Of a DNA stretch of 64,000 bases, positions 33,769-41,186 are shown one piece after another. Position 1 is the stretch's first letter. Each line of letters opens with the position of its first letter. The stretch spans positions 51,140 through 115,139 of the forward strand of contig DASUTB010000132.1 in assembly GCA_036374835.1 (NCBI GenBank). The letters run 5' to 3'. This stretch comes from DASUTB01 sp036374835. GTDB lineage: Bacteria > Actinomycetota > Actinomycetes > Jiangellales > Jiangellaceae. The position numbers and the translations under genes are program-made. The notes under the pieces were generated by a model, which worked only from the letters and a program-made list of their open reading frames with translations, did no database searches and had not been told where the DNA came from.

Positions 33769-33849
33769 CAGGTGCAAGACAATCCGCACGGCTGCGACGC
33801 TTGACTCAAGTGCCTTCTAACACAGCTTTGTAAACCTTCACTTATGTTA

Positions 33850-34342
33850 GTGCCGCGCCATCGTCCACGCCATGCTCAAGCATGGTGGCGCCACCACACG
33901 AACGACGGTCCCCGTCTCGGCCGGTCTGCTCAACGACACCGAGTCCTACTTCGATGCGCTTACCGCCTACCGGAACGGCGACCCGAGTGAGATCGTCAAC
34001 CGGTTCGCCGACGCGGCCTTCGCAGCCATCGGCAACGGCCGAGAACTCGCGCAAGACCTCCTAGGCTGCTATGAAGCCTGGTCAAGTGCCATCAAGGCTC
34101 GACGCACCGCGACAGTCTGGCGCGTACTACCGACGCTGCTGTCCCAGCCGGCCATCACGTCCGTACTGATACAGGAAGCGACCGGCATCTCCCAGCCGGC
34201 AGCAGACAACGTGATCAGCCAGCTACGTGACGCCGGCATCGTCACCAAGGCCGCCGGAGCCCAGCGATACGTCGTCTGGGTCGCCTCTGACGTCACCCGA
34301 GCCCTCGACGATTTCGCCGAGCGAGCACGACGCCGCCCCTGA
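33850..34342 (+). pseudogene. C-terminal remnant of a Fic family protein
   Basis: The frame starts in mid-domain with RAIVHAMLKHGGATTRTTVPVSAGLL, which in full-length actinobacterial Fic proteins directly follows the catalytic HPFxDGNGRxGR motif. The rest (DALTAYRNGDPSEIVNRFADAAFAAI, a winged-helix tail with ATGISQPAADNVISQLRDAGIV) continues intact to the stop. The N-terminal 200 or more residues, including the AMPylation motif, are gone. An ATG at 33872 could still make the tail, but without the active site. Confidence 0.75.
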
Positions 34343-34378
34343 GCTCAATACGCCCGAGCCTCGCCCGCAACACGAATC

Positions 34379-34525
34379 TCAATGCCGGCGCGACCAACCG
34401 ACGAGTGACGTCACCACGAAAAGGATCAGGCCGATCACAAACAGGGCGAACAACCCCTTGATCACCAAGCCGATAATCGAGATCACGAGCCACGCGGCAA
34501 GCAGGAACAGCAGCAAACCCCACAT
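34379..34525 (-). CDS. Small hydrophobic membrane protein
   Basis: A 48-residue protein, MWGLLLFLLAAWLVISIIG... to SRRH, with two adjacent hydrophobic helices and a basic end. It is typical of the very small membrane proteins of actinobacteria. The open frame is intact and its composition is strongly membrane-like, which argues against chance. No function is known. It lies antisense between the Fic remnant and the ArsR regulator, just upstream of the latter's divergent promoter. Confidence 0.6.
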   Translation of the reverse strand: MWGLLLFLLAAWLVISIIGLVIKGLFALFVIGLILFVVTSLVGWSRRH

Positions 34526-34552
34526 GGGGTTCAGTATCGCATCTACAACAGA

Positions 34553-34572
34553 TGTCATACACTATGTGTGAT
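34553..34572. promoter_or_regulatory. Dyad and -10 element overlapping the ArsR-type regulator start
   Basis: TCAT-ACAC-TAT-GTGT-G-ATGA is an interrupted dyad that covers TACACT, a -10-like hexamer about seven bases before the start codon. With no Shine-Dalgarno, this suggests a leaderless transcript with an operator over its promoter, which would fit autoregulation. Confidence 0.4.
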
Positions 34573-35566
34573 GAATATCGCACACACGCGTGAGTACGCC
34601 GTCGCCGGTGGGACGTCGGTGCACGCACTCGCTGACTTGAGCCGGCTAGCCGGCACCGGGACGACCGATGCCGACCTCGGCGCGGCGCTAGCGCAAATCG
34701 GCGATCCCACGGGCGAGACGTGGCGGCACCTGTTCGGGCTGTGCCTCGACCTCGCCGCGCCGCGTTCGCTGGCCCAGCTCATCGAGCACGTCGTCTCGAT
34801 GGATCCGGTGCGGTTCCGGCTCGTACTGCTGGGCCATACGGCATGGTCGTGGCGCTCCATCGTCGGTGCCGAAACGATCGAGCAAGCAGCCCGTGGCGAC
34901 CGCCGTGCCAAGAACAAGCTGCTCGCAGACGACCGCTACTACGCGGGCGTGGCCGCCGAAGCGCTGCCGACCGTGCTGGCGCTCGACGCACCGACGACGA
35001 AGCGGCTGTTTCTCGGCGCCCTCGATGCGTACGCCGCCGGCTCGGACCCCGAACGCCTCGGCGACGAACTGGCCGCCGCGGTCGAACACATCGAGTTACT
35101 CGCCGAGCACGAGGGATGGATCGAGGCGATCGAGCTGGTCTGCGGCTATCGGTACCTGCCCGAGCCGGAGGCCAGGCGGGTTGTCGTCCTCCCCCATCTG
35201 GCCGGGCCCGGCCTGCTGCTTGCCCAGCACGACGACGCCCGGCTCATCGTGCACGGCCAGTCGGCCGGGCCATCGACCCACAAGCACATCGCCGCCCTCG
35301 GTAAAGCGCTCGCCGACGAGTCGCGCATCCAGCTACTCGCGATCCTGTCCGCACGACCGCATCAGCTCGGCGAGCTCGTCGACGCGACCGGTCTCAACCG
35401 GTCCACCGTCCACCACCACCTACGCCTGCTTCGGTCGGCGGGCCTCGTCACCGTCGAAGGAAACGCCCGCGCCTACCGCTACAAGATCAACAAGCGTGGA
35501 CGCGCCACCGCCATCGCAACGCTCAGCGACCTGTTCGGCACCACCAAGAAGGGACGCCTCACATGA
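34568..35566 (+). CDS. ArsR-type winged-helix transcriptional regulator with long N-terminal domain
   Basis: A 332-residue protein. The start may be GTG 34568 or ATG 34571. The C-terminal 80 residues hold an ArsR winged helix (LGKALADESRIQLLAILSARPHQLGELVDATGLNRSTVHHHLRLLRSAGLV). The N-terminal 240 residues are helical, of a type seen in actinobacterial ArsR-like proteins, and probably sense a ligand. Its stop overlaps the start of the oxidoreductase gene (ATGA), so it probably controls that enzyme. Confidence 0.85.
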   Translation: MMNIAHTREYAVAGGTSVHALADLSRLAGTGTTDADLGAALAQIGDPTGETWRHLFGLCLDLAAPRSLAQLIEHVVSMDPVRFRLVLLGHTAWSWRSIVGAETIEQAARGDRRAKNKLLADDRYYAGVAAEALPTVLALDAPTTKRLFLGALDAYAAGSDPERLGDELAAAVEHIELLAEHEGWIEAIELVCGYRYLPEPEARRVVVLPHLAGPGLLLAQHDDARLIVHGQSAGPSTHKHIAALGKALADESRIQLLAILSARPHQLGELVDATGLNRSTVHHHLRLLRSAGLVTVEGNARAYRYKINKRGRATAIATLSDLFGTTKKGRLT

Positions 35567-36393
35567 CCACACCGGCCACCCACCCCGTCCGCATCGCGAT
35601 GCAGCTACACCCGCAGCATGCCGAATACCGGGCGATCCGGGCCGCCGTCGAACGCGCCGAGGAGATCGGCGTCGACATCGTGTACAACTGGGACCACTTC
35701 TATCCGCTCTACGGCGAGCCGGACGGCAAGCACTTCGAGGCGTGGTCGATGCTGGGCGCCTGGGCGGAGCAGACCTCGTCCATCGAGATCGGATGCCTCG
35801 TCACCTGCAACTCGTATCGCAATCCGCACCTGCTGGCGGACATGGCCCGCACCGTCGACCACGTCTCAGGAGGGCGGCTGGTCCTCGGCTTGGGCGCGGG
35901 ATGGTTCCGCCGCGACTACGAGGAGTACGGCTACGAGTTCGGGACGCGCGGCACCCGTCTGAACGCTCTGGCCGAAGCGCTGCCGGTCATCAAGGACCGG
36001 TGGGGAAAGCTCAACCCCGCACCGACCCGCCGGATCCCCGTTCTCATCGGTGGCACCGGACCACGCAAGACAATGCGCATCGTGGCCGAGCACGCCGACG
36101 GCTGGCACGCGATGTACCCGGACGACCCGGGCGACGTCCAAGTCTCGCTGGACGCTCTCCGCGGCTGGTGCGAGCGCATCGGCCGCGACCCGCATGACAT
36201 CGAGTGGGGCCTTGGCCTCGAACCGTACGACCGGAAACGGGTCCTCGACGAGTACGCCGACACCTACTACGAGCTCGGCTTCACGCAGTTCACCATCGGT
36301 GCCGGTGGTCCGGACTATCCGTTCGACGTGGTCGAGGACTGGCTGGCCTGGCGCGATCACAAGAACCGCAGCTCGTCGCCTCACTCGCCGTAG
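35563..36393 (+). CDS. LLM class F420-dependent oxidoreductase
   Basis: A 276-residue luciferase-like TIM-barrel enzyme. VRIAMQLHPQHAEYRAIRAA, VDIVYNWDHFYPLYG, IEIGCLVTCNSYRNPHLLADMARTVD, SGGRLVLGLGAGWF and ADGWHAMYP follow the actinobacterial F420-dependent group. The substrate is unknown. It is coupled to the ArsR-like regulator. Its last 13 bases overlap the convergent glnE gene. It is distinct from the LLM domain of the fusion protein at 12196. Confidence 0.88.
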   Translation: MTTPATHPVRIAMQLHPQHAEYRAIRAAVERAEEIGVDIVYNWDHFYPLYGEPDGKHFEAWSMLGAWAEQTSSIEIGCLVTCNSYRNPHLLADMARTVDHVSGGRLVLGLGAGWFRRDYEEYGYEFGTRGTRLNALAEALPVIKDRWGKLNPAPTRRIPVLIGGTGPRKTMRIVAEHADGWHAMYPDDPGDVQVSLDALRGWCERIGRDPHDIEWGLGLEPYDRKRVLDEYADTYYELGFTQFTIGAGGPDYPFDVVEDWLAWRDHKNRSSSPHSP

Positions 36394-39314
36394 AAGACGC
36401 GCTCGAATACCGCGCGGGCACGACGGGCGGCCCGCCGGTAGTCGTCCACCATCGCCGCCGACTCCCCCGGCTGGTAGCCAAGGACGCGGGAGACGGCCGC
36501 CCGGGTCCGCACGTCGGACGGCAACGTATCGGACGGCCGTGCCGTGACGAGCACAACGGCATCGCGGATGGACGTCGCGAAATCCCACGATCGGAGCAGC
36601 GCGTTGCGGTCGGCGGAGCGGAGCAGGTCGGCGTCGACGGCGGAGTTGAGCGCAGCGCGGGTCTGCGTCGTCCGTAGTGATGGCTCACGATGGGCGAACC
36701 GCAGCTGGAGCAGCTGCGCGAGCCACTCGACGTCGGACAGTCCGCCAGGTCCGAGCTTCAGGTGGGTGGACGGGTCGGCGCCACGTGGCAGCCGCTCGGA
36801 CTCGACCCGTGCCTTGATGCGCCGGATTTCGCGGATCTGCGCGTCCGACAAGCCCCCGGACGGCCATCGCAAAGGGTCGACCATCGCCATGAACCGCTCG
36901 GTGACTCCCTCGTCACCGCAGCACGGTGCGGCACGTAGCAGCGCCTGGTTCTCCCATACCTGACCCCAGCGCCGGTAGTACGCCTCGTACGACGCCAATG
37001 TCCGAACCAACGGGCCCTGCCTGCCCTCCGGACGCAGGTTCGGGTCGATGGTGAGGGCCGGTTCGGGGGACGGGAGGCTCAGAAGCCGGCGCACCTCGTT
37101 CGCGACCGCGAGCGCGTTGTCCGTCGCCTCCTTCTCGTCGGCGCCGGTGACGGGGTCGTGAACGAACAGGACGTCGGCGTCGGATGCGTAGCTCATCTCA
37201 CGGCCGCCGAGCCGTCCCATCGCGATCACGGCGACCCGAGTGCCGAGTCGCGTGCCGCGCTCGGCCTCGACCGCGCGAACCGCCGCCTCCAATGCACCCG
37301 ACACCGTGGCCTCGGAGACCGCCGTCACCGCCTCACCGACGTCCTCGGACGGCAACAGGCCGGTGAGCGCGGCGGCGGAGATGCGGAACAGCTCACGACG
37401 GCGCATCGCCCGAACCACACCTATCGCGGCGGTCGGATCGTCGTGACGGGCGACGCCGGCGCGAACCTCCGACTCCAGCGGCGCCCGTGCGCGCGGCACC
37501 ATCTCCGAGTCCTCCCCCAGCATCGCCACCGCTTCCGGCGAGCGCATCAGTAACTCGGTCGCATAGCGCCCGGACGCGAGCACCGTCGCCATCCGCTCGG
37601 CCGCCGCGCGCTCGTCACGCAACAGCCGCAGGTACCAGTGCGTCGTGCCCAACGCGTCGCTGACCTTGCGGAACCCGGCAAGACCGGCGTCGGGCTCCGG
37701 CCCGTCGGCGAACCAGCCCAGGAGGACGGGCAGCAGCGTGCGCTGAATCGCGGCTCGCCGGGAGACGCCGCGGGTCAGCGCGTCGAGGTGGCGCAGCGCA
37801 CCGTCCGGATCGAGATAACCCAGCGCTTCGAGTCTCGCCTTGGCCGCCTCCGGCGTCAGGCGTGCTTCGGCGCCCGGCAATCGGGCCACCGCGCTCAGCA
37901 GCGGGCGGTAGAACAGTTTCTCGTGCAGCCGCCGCACTTCGCGGGCGTGTCGGCGCCACGTCTCCTGCAACTGCTCGACCGGTGCCCGCCGCAGCCCGAG
38001 CGCGCGGCCGAGTGGGCGCAGGACGTCGTCCGAGCGGGGCACGACGTGCGTGCGGCGCAGTTGCCGGACCTGGATGCGGTGTTCCAGCGTGCGCAGGAAC
38101 CGGTACGCGTCGTCGAGCAATGCGCCGTCGTTACGGCCGACGTACCCTCCGGCGGTCAGCCTCTCCAACGCCTCGAGCGTGTTGCCGGAGCGAAGCGACG
38201 GGTCGGCCCGGCCGTGGACGAGTTGGAGTAGCTGGACGGCGAACTCCACGTCGCGCAGCCCGCCCGGTCCGAGCTTGAGCTGGCGGTCGAGCTCCGCGGG
38301 ACGGACGTGATCCTCCACCCGCCGGCGCATTCGCTGGACGTCGTCGACGAAGCCGTCGCGTTCGGCCGCATGCCACACCAGCGGGTTGACGGCCCGCACG
38401 AATGACTCTCCCAACTCCAGATCGCCGGCGATCGGCCGAGCCTTGAGCAGCGCCTGGAACTCCCACGTCTTGGCCCAGTTCTCGTAGTACGCGCGGTGGC
38501 TGGCGAGCGTCCTGACCAGTGGGCCGGCTCTACCCTCCGGTCGTAGCGCCGCGTCGACCGGCCAGATCGTGCCTTCTGCCGTGTGATCCGAGCACACCCG
38601 CATCGCAGTGTTCGCAAGCGTCGTGGCGGTGCCTAGTGCGGCTGCCTCGTCACCGTCCCCCGCCGGCTCGGCAACGAAGATCACATCTACGTCCGAGACG
38701 TAGTTCAGCTCGGCGCCGCCGCATTTTCCCATGCCGATAACGGCCAGCCGGCATGGAACGGCGTCGCTCGGGAGATCACCGGCCGCGATCTGCAGCGCCG
38801 CGTCGATCGTCGCAGCGGCGAGCTCGGCCAGCGCTGCCGAGACGGGCGCAACACCCAGCTCGTCGTTGAGGTCGAGCGCGGCGAGGCGTACCAGTTGCCG
38901 CCGGTACTCGACGCGTAGTTCGTCCTTCGTCGACGTCCGCTGGAGCCGTGTACGCAGGTCGGTCAGGCCGGGCCACGTGACGTCGCCGGCCAGTTCCTCC
39001 CAGTGCTCCGGGCGGCGGACGAGGTGATCCCCCAGAGCGGTGCTGAAACCGAGTACCGCGACGAGACGGGCACGGAACGCCGCGTCCGTCCGCAGAGCCG
39101 TCAACAACTCATCGGCATTCGGGGCCGCGTCCAGTAGCCGCGCCAGCGTGGAAAGCGCCAGGTCGGGGTCGGCCGCTGACGCTAGCGCGTCCCTGACCGC
39201 GCCGTCGTCCGCGATCGGGGCGAGTGGAGGCTCGGCCAGCTGGCGCGCCGCGGCCTCCACGTCCTGGAATCCCGCGCGGGTCAGGTGCGAGTACCAGGAC
39301 TCACGCCCCACCAC
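36381..39314 (-). CDS. glnE: Glutamine synthetase adenylyltransferase / adenylyl-removing enzyme
   Basis: A 977-residue bifunctional enzyme of full length, with a GTG start. It contains two nucleotidyltransferase domains, each with the metal-binding motif: NYVSDVDVIFV (N-terminal, deadenylylating) and SYASDADVLFVHDP (C-terminal, adenylylating). Each has a LKLGPGGLRD/SDVEW block and the RPEGRxGPLVRTL repeat. It attaches or removes AMP on the Tyr of GlnA. It lies between glnA (28527) and glnA2 (44681), the order seen in mycobacteria, though more widely spaced here. Confidence 0.96.
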   Translation of the reverse strand: MVGRESWYSHLTRAGFQDVEAAARQLAEPPLAPIADDGAVRDALASAADPDLALSTLARLLDAAPNADELLTALRTDAAFRARLVAVLGFSTALGDHLVRRPEHWEELAGDVTWPGLTDLRTRLQRTSTKDELRVEYRRQLVRLAALDLNDELGVAPVSAALAELAAATIDAALQIAAGDLPSDAVPCRLAVIGMGKCGGAELNYVSDVDVIFVAEPAGDGDEAAALGTATTLANTAMRVCSDHTAEGTIWPVDAALRPEGRAGPLVRTLASHRAYYENWAKTWEFQALLKARPIAGDLELGESFVRAVNPLVWHAAERDGFVDDVQRMRRRVEDHVRPAELDRQLKLGPGGLRDVEFAVQLLQLVHGRADPSLRSGNTLEALERLTAGGYVGRNDGALLDDAYRFLRTLEHRIQVRQLRRTHVVPRSDDVLRPLGRALGLRRAPVEQLQETWRRHAREVRRLHEKLFYRPLLSAVARLPGAEARLTPEAAKARLEALGYLDPDGALRHLDALTRGVSRRAAIQRTLLPVLLGWFADGPEPDAGLAGFRKVSDALGTTHWYLRLLRDERAAAERMATVLASGRYATELLMRSPEAVAMLGEDSEMVPRARAPLESEVRAGVARHDDPTAAIGVVRAMRRRELFRISAAALTGLLPSEDVGEAVTAVSEATVSGALEAAVRAVEAERGTRLGTRVAVIAMGRLGGREMSYASDADVLFVHDPVTGADEKEATDNALAVANEVRRLLSLPSPEPALTIDPNLRPEGRQGPLVRTLASYEAYYRRWGQVWENQALLRAAPCCGDEGVTERFMAMVDPLRWPSGGLSDAQIREIRRIKARVESERLPRGADPSTHLKLGPGGLSDVEWLAQLLQLRFAHREPSLRTTQTRAALNSAVDADLLRSADRNALLRSWDFATSIRDAVVLVTARPSDTLPSDVRTRAAVSRVLGYQPGESAAMVDDYRRAARRARAVFERVFYGE

Positions 39315-39327
39315 GCTGAACCCAATG

Positions 39328-39425
39328 TCGTAGTTCGATCACGTTCACCACCCGTAGCTACATCACAACAGGTCTGCAAGCATGGTGCGATGTTGCTGCG
39401 CCCACTGAACGTGATCGAACTACGA
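39328..39425. repeat. Perfect 20-bp inverted repeat between crcB and glnE
   Basis: Arms 39328-39347 and 39406-39425 (inner sequence GTTCGATCACGTTCA / TGAACGTGATCGAAC) flank a 58-base loop. A TGATCA also sits at 39432. Both flanking genes run leftward, so this hairpin follows crcB and precedes glnE. It shares the GATCACGT core with the stop-codon repeat family but is not identical. Confidence 0.7.
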
Positions 39426-39442
39426 AGTTTGTGATCATGGGA

Positions 39443-39802
39443 TTAGCCTAGCGCGGCGCCGAACGACCAGCCGAGCGCGACCGCGACCAGCCCGGCGAGC
39501 ACGCTGACCACCACGTTCGCCAGAGCGATCAGCCGGGCACCTCCCTCGGCGAGCCGAAGCGTCTCGTAGCTGAACGTGCTGTAGGTGGTCAGCGCACCGC
39601 AGAAGCCGATGAGCAGGCCATCGCGCAGGACGCCGTCCGCCATCCCGGCAAGGACGGCACCGGCCAGAAACGACCCGGCGACGTTGGCGACCAAGGTGCC
39701 CCACGGGAACACGGAGTCATGCCGGCGACCGACCGCAAGGTCCACGAGATAGCGCAGCGGAGCCCCGATTGCCGCGCCGAGGCCGATGAGCAGTGCGGTC
39801 AC
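39443..39802 (-). CDS. crcB: Fluoride exporter CrcB/Fluc subunit
   Basis: A 119-residue four-helix protein with a GTG start. GLGAAIGAPLRYLVD, PWGTLVANVAGSFLAG, FCGALTTYSTFSYE and the last helix match Fluc channels, including the Asn and the Phe-box (STFS). Two such subunits pack antiparallel to pass fluoride out. It is the third gene of a crcB-DUF190-crcB cassette with 4-base overlaps. Confidence 0.92.
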   Translation of the reverse strand: MTALLIGLGAAIGAPLRYLVDLAVGRRHDSVFPWGTLVANVAGSFLAGAVLAGMADGVLRDGLLIGFCGALTTYSTFSYETLRLAEGGARLIALANVVVSVLAGLVAVALGWSFGAALG

Positions 39803-40140
39803 TCCGCGCGCCGCCCGACGTAGCGCACAACGGTGACGTCATCGATCATCACGAGGCCCTCGGCCACGAGTTCCTCAACATCAGGCAGAAAGCCGTCGAC
39901 CTTGTCCGCCGTATCGACGATGATCACCGCGACTGGCAGGTCGTCGGAGAGGCTGAGGATACGGCTCGTGTGGATGTGGTTGGATGCGCCGTACCCCTCG
40001 ATCCCGCGGAACACGCTCGCGCCGGCGAGCCCGGCCGCGTGCGCGCGGTGCACTATCTCGGTGTACAGCGGCCTACCGTGGTGTGTATCGTCCTCACCGA
40101 TCAAGATCGTCAGACGACGGGCCGGTCCGGACAACGTCAT
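39799..40140 (-). CDS. DUF190 (PII-like fold) protein
   Basis: A 113-residue protein: LTILIGEDDTHHGRPLYTEIVHRAHAAGLAGASVFRGIEGYG, then LPVAVIIVDTADKVDGFLPDVEEL. This is the DUF190 family, whose fold resembles PII signalling proteins. It overlaps both flanking crcB genes by 4 bases, so it is made with them. A regulatory role in fluoride export is inferred only from that association. Confidence 0.9.
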   Translation of the reverse strand: MTLSGPARRLTILIGEDDTHHGRPLYTEIVHRAHAAGLAGASVFRGIEGYGASNHIHTSRILSLSDDLPVAVIIVDTADKVDGFLPDVEELVAEGLVMIDDVTVVRYVGRRAE

Positions 40141-40541
40141 GCGTGGCCTCCTCGTCGTCGGGCGATCACACTGCGGGCCAGCGCGGTGCCAGCGTAGGCG
40201 AAGCTCACCGCGATGATCGGCATGGCGGCAAGATAGCCGATCGCCAGCTCGAGGTGTCCGTCGTCGAGCAACCTATGCACCTCGGCCGTATACGCAGAGA
40301 ACGTCGTGAACCCGCCCAGCACGCCGATGCCGAGAAAGGGACGCAACAGCCGGTGCGGAGCAGTCAGCTCCAGCAGCAGGACCATCAGAACGCCGATGAG
40401 AAAACAGCCGCCCGCGTTGGCAATCAGCGTCGCCGATGGGACGTCCCCCGGCCGGAGCAGCACGTCAAGCCCGTACCGGGTCTCCGCACCGATCACGCCG
40501 CCGGCCGCGATGACCGCGAGCACCTCAGCGTTCCTGCGCAC
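40137..40541 (-). CDS. crcB: Fluoride exporter CrcB/Fluc subunit (second copy)
   Basis: A 134-residue CrcB. I chose the GTG at 40541 because GGAGGA lies directly upstream; a longer frame to 40739 has no support. VIAAGGVIGAETRYGLDVLL, SATLIANAGGCFLIG and GVLGGFTTFSAYTAEV are the family blocks. It heads the fluoride cassette. Two different CrcB proteins suggest a heterodimeric channel, as in some Gram-positives. I could not find a fluoride riboswitch upstream. Confidence 0.9.
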   Translation of the reverse strand: MRRNAEVLAVIAAGGVIGAETRYGLDVLLRPGDVPSATLIANAGGCFLIGVLMVLLLELTAPHRLLRPFLGIGVLGGFTTFSAYTAEVHRLLDDGHLELAIGYLAAMPIIAVSFAYAGTALARSVIARRRGGHA

Positions 40542-40621
40542 GGCTCCTCCGACAACTGTCACCACTAGGAGAGCCGCATCGTAGCCCGGCGCCGCCGGGC
40601 CAGGCGTGCCCGGGCCGATGA

Positions 40622-40771
40622 TCAGCTGCTGCGCTTCGGCCGTGCTCGGGATGCCAGGAAGATCAGCAATATGATGCCGACCGCCGAAAGAAACAACAGA
40701 AGTTTGATGGTCACGGCGGCGAGTGAACCGATGACCCACTCCCCGTGGATTGGAAGATCATCGATGTCCAC
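40622..40771 (-). CDS. Small single-span membrane protein
   Basis: A 49-residue protein from the GTG at 40771, with AAGGAG seven bases upstream. An acidic N-terminus (VDIDDLPIHGEW), one hydrophobic helix (IKLLLFLSAVGIILLIFLA) and a basic tail (SRARPKRSS) predict a single span with its tail inside. Nothing identifies a function. It is 80 bases upstream of the fluoride cassette on the same strand and could be the first gene of that transcript. Confidence 0.55.
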   Translation of the reverse strand: MDIDDLPIHGEWVIGSLAAVTIKLLLFLSAVGIILLIFLASRARPKRSS

Positions 40772-40822
40772 GGGGCGCTCCTTCCAACGCCCGGATAGGC
40801 GCAAGTTCGTTCGTGATTAGGT

Positions 40823-40870
40823 GGCCCGGGGAGCTCATCCACCGGGGTGGGGCGCATGAGCCCCCAGGCC
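40823..40870. terminator. Strong hairpin downstream of the peptide gene
   Basis: GGCCCGGGGAGCTCAT (40823-40838) pairs with ATGAGCCCCCAGGCC (40856-40870) with one mismatch and one bulge. A second, nested structure lies nearer the peptide gene: CCAGCAACG (40877) with CGTTGCTGG (40941), and CACAGGT (40902) with ACCTGTG (40925). These separate the peptide transcript from the fluoride cassette. Confidence 0.55.
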
Positions 40871-40953
40871 CCCGAACCAGCAACGTGGCGCTAGCCCCAT
40901 ACACAGGTCTGATGGCTGATCGACACCTGTGACAGGTCCTCGTTGCTGGGGTC

Positions 40954-41088
40954 CTAGGTCCAGACACTCTCCGATGGTTCGATCCCGGTCCAAACGCTCT
41001 CAGCCGACGCCACACCAGCGCCCGACGAGCCAACCAAGGCCATGACCAGTACTGTTATAACTGCCGTGCGACGCCAGGGGAGTCTCAT
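40954..41088 (-). CDS. Exported 44-residue peptide precursor with repeated ESVWT
   Basis: A short gene directly downstream (98 bases) of the SARP/NB-ARC/TPR regulator on the same strand. A basic N-terminus (MRLPWRR), a hydrophobic core (TAVITVLVMALVG) and an ideal signal peptidase I site (GVASA before ES) predict secretion. The remaining 15 residues are ESVWTGIEPSESVWT, with ESVWT at both ends and the second copy at the C-terminus. GGAAGGA lies about ten bases before the ATG. The layout of TPR regulator, then small exported peptide, resembles Rap-Phr and PlcR-PapR pairs of Firmicutes. A pheromone role is inference; the open frame, signal sequence and repeat are visible. Confidence 0.65.
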   Translation of the reverse strand: MRLPWRRTAVITVLVMALVGSSGAGVASAESVWTGIEPSESVWT

Positions 41089-41186
41089 CGCGAAGGGGTC
41101 CTTCCAGTTCTCGGATTTGCCCGACGCGGGCTAGGTTTCAGGCAACCGCTATTTGTTCACTCTCGATCTGCTATCGACGCAAAGGT

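Noticed and set aside
40542..40621. Fluoride riboswitch in front of the crcB cassette
   Set aside because: I looked for the GGxGATGG...CTGATG-type core on the minus strand and did not find it; CTGATCATC occurs but without the partner sequence.
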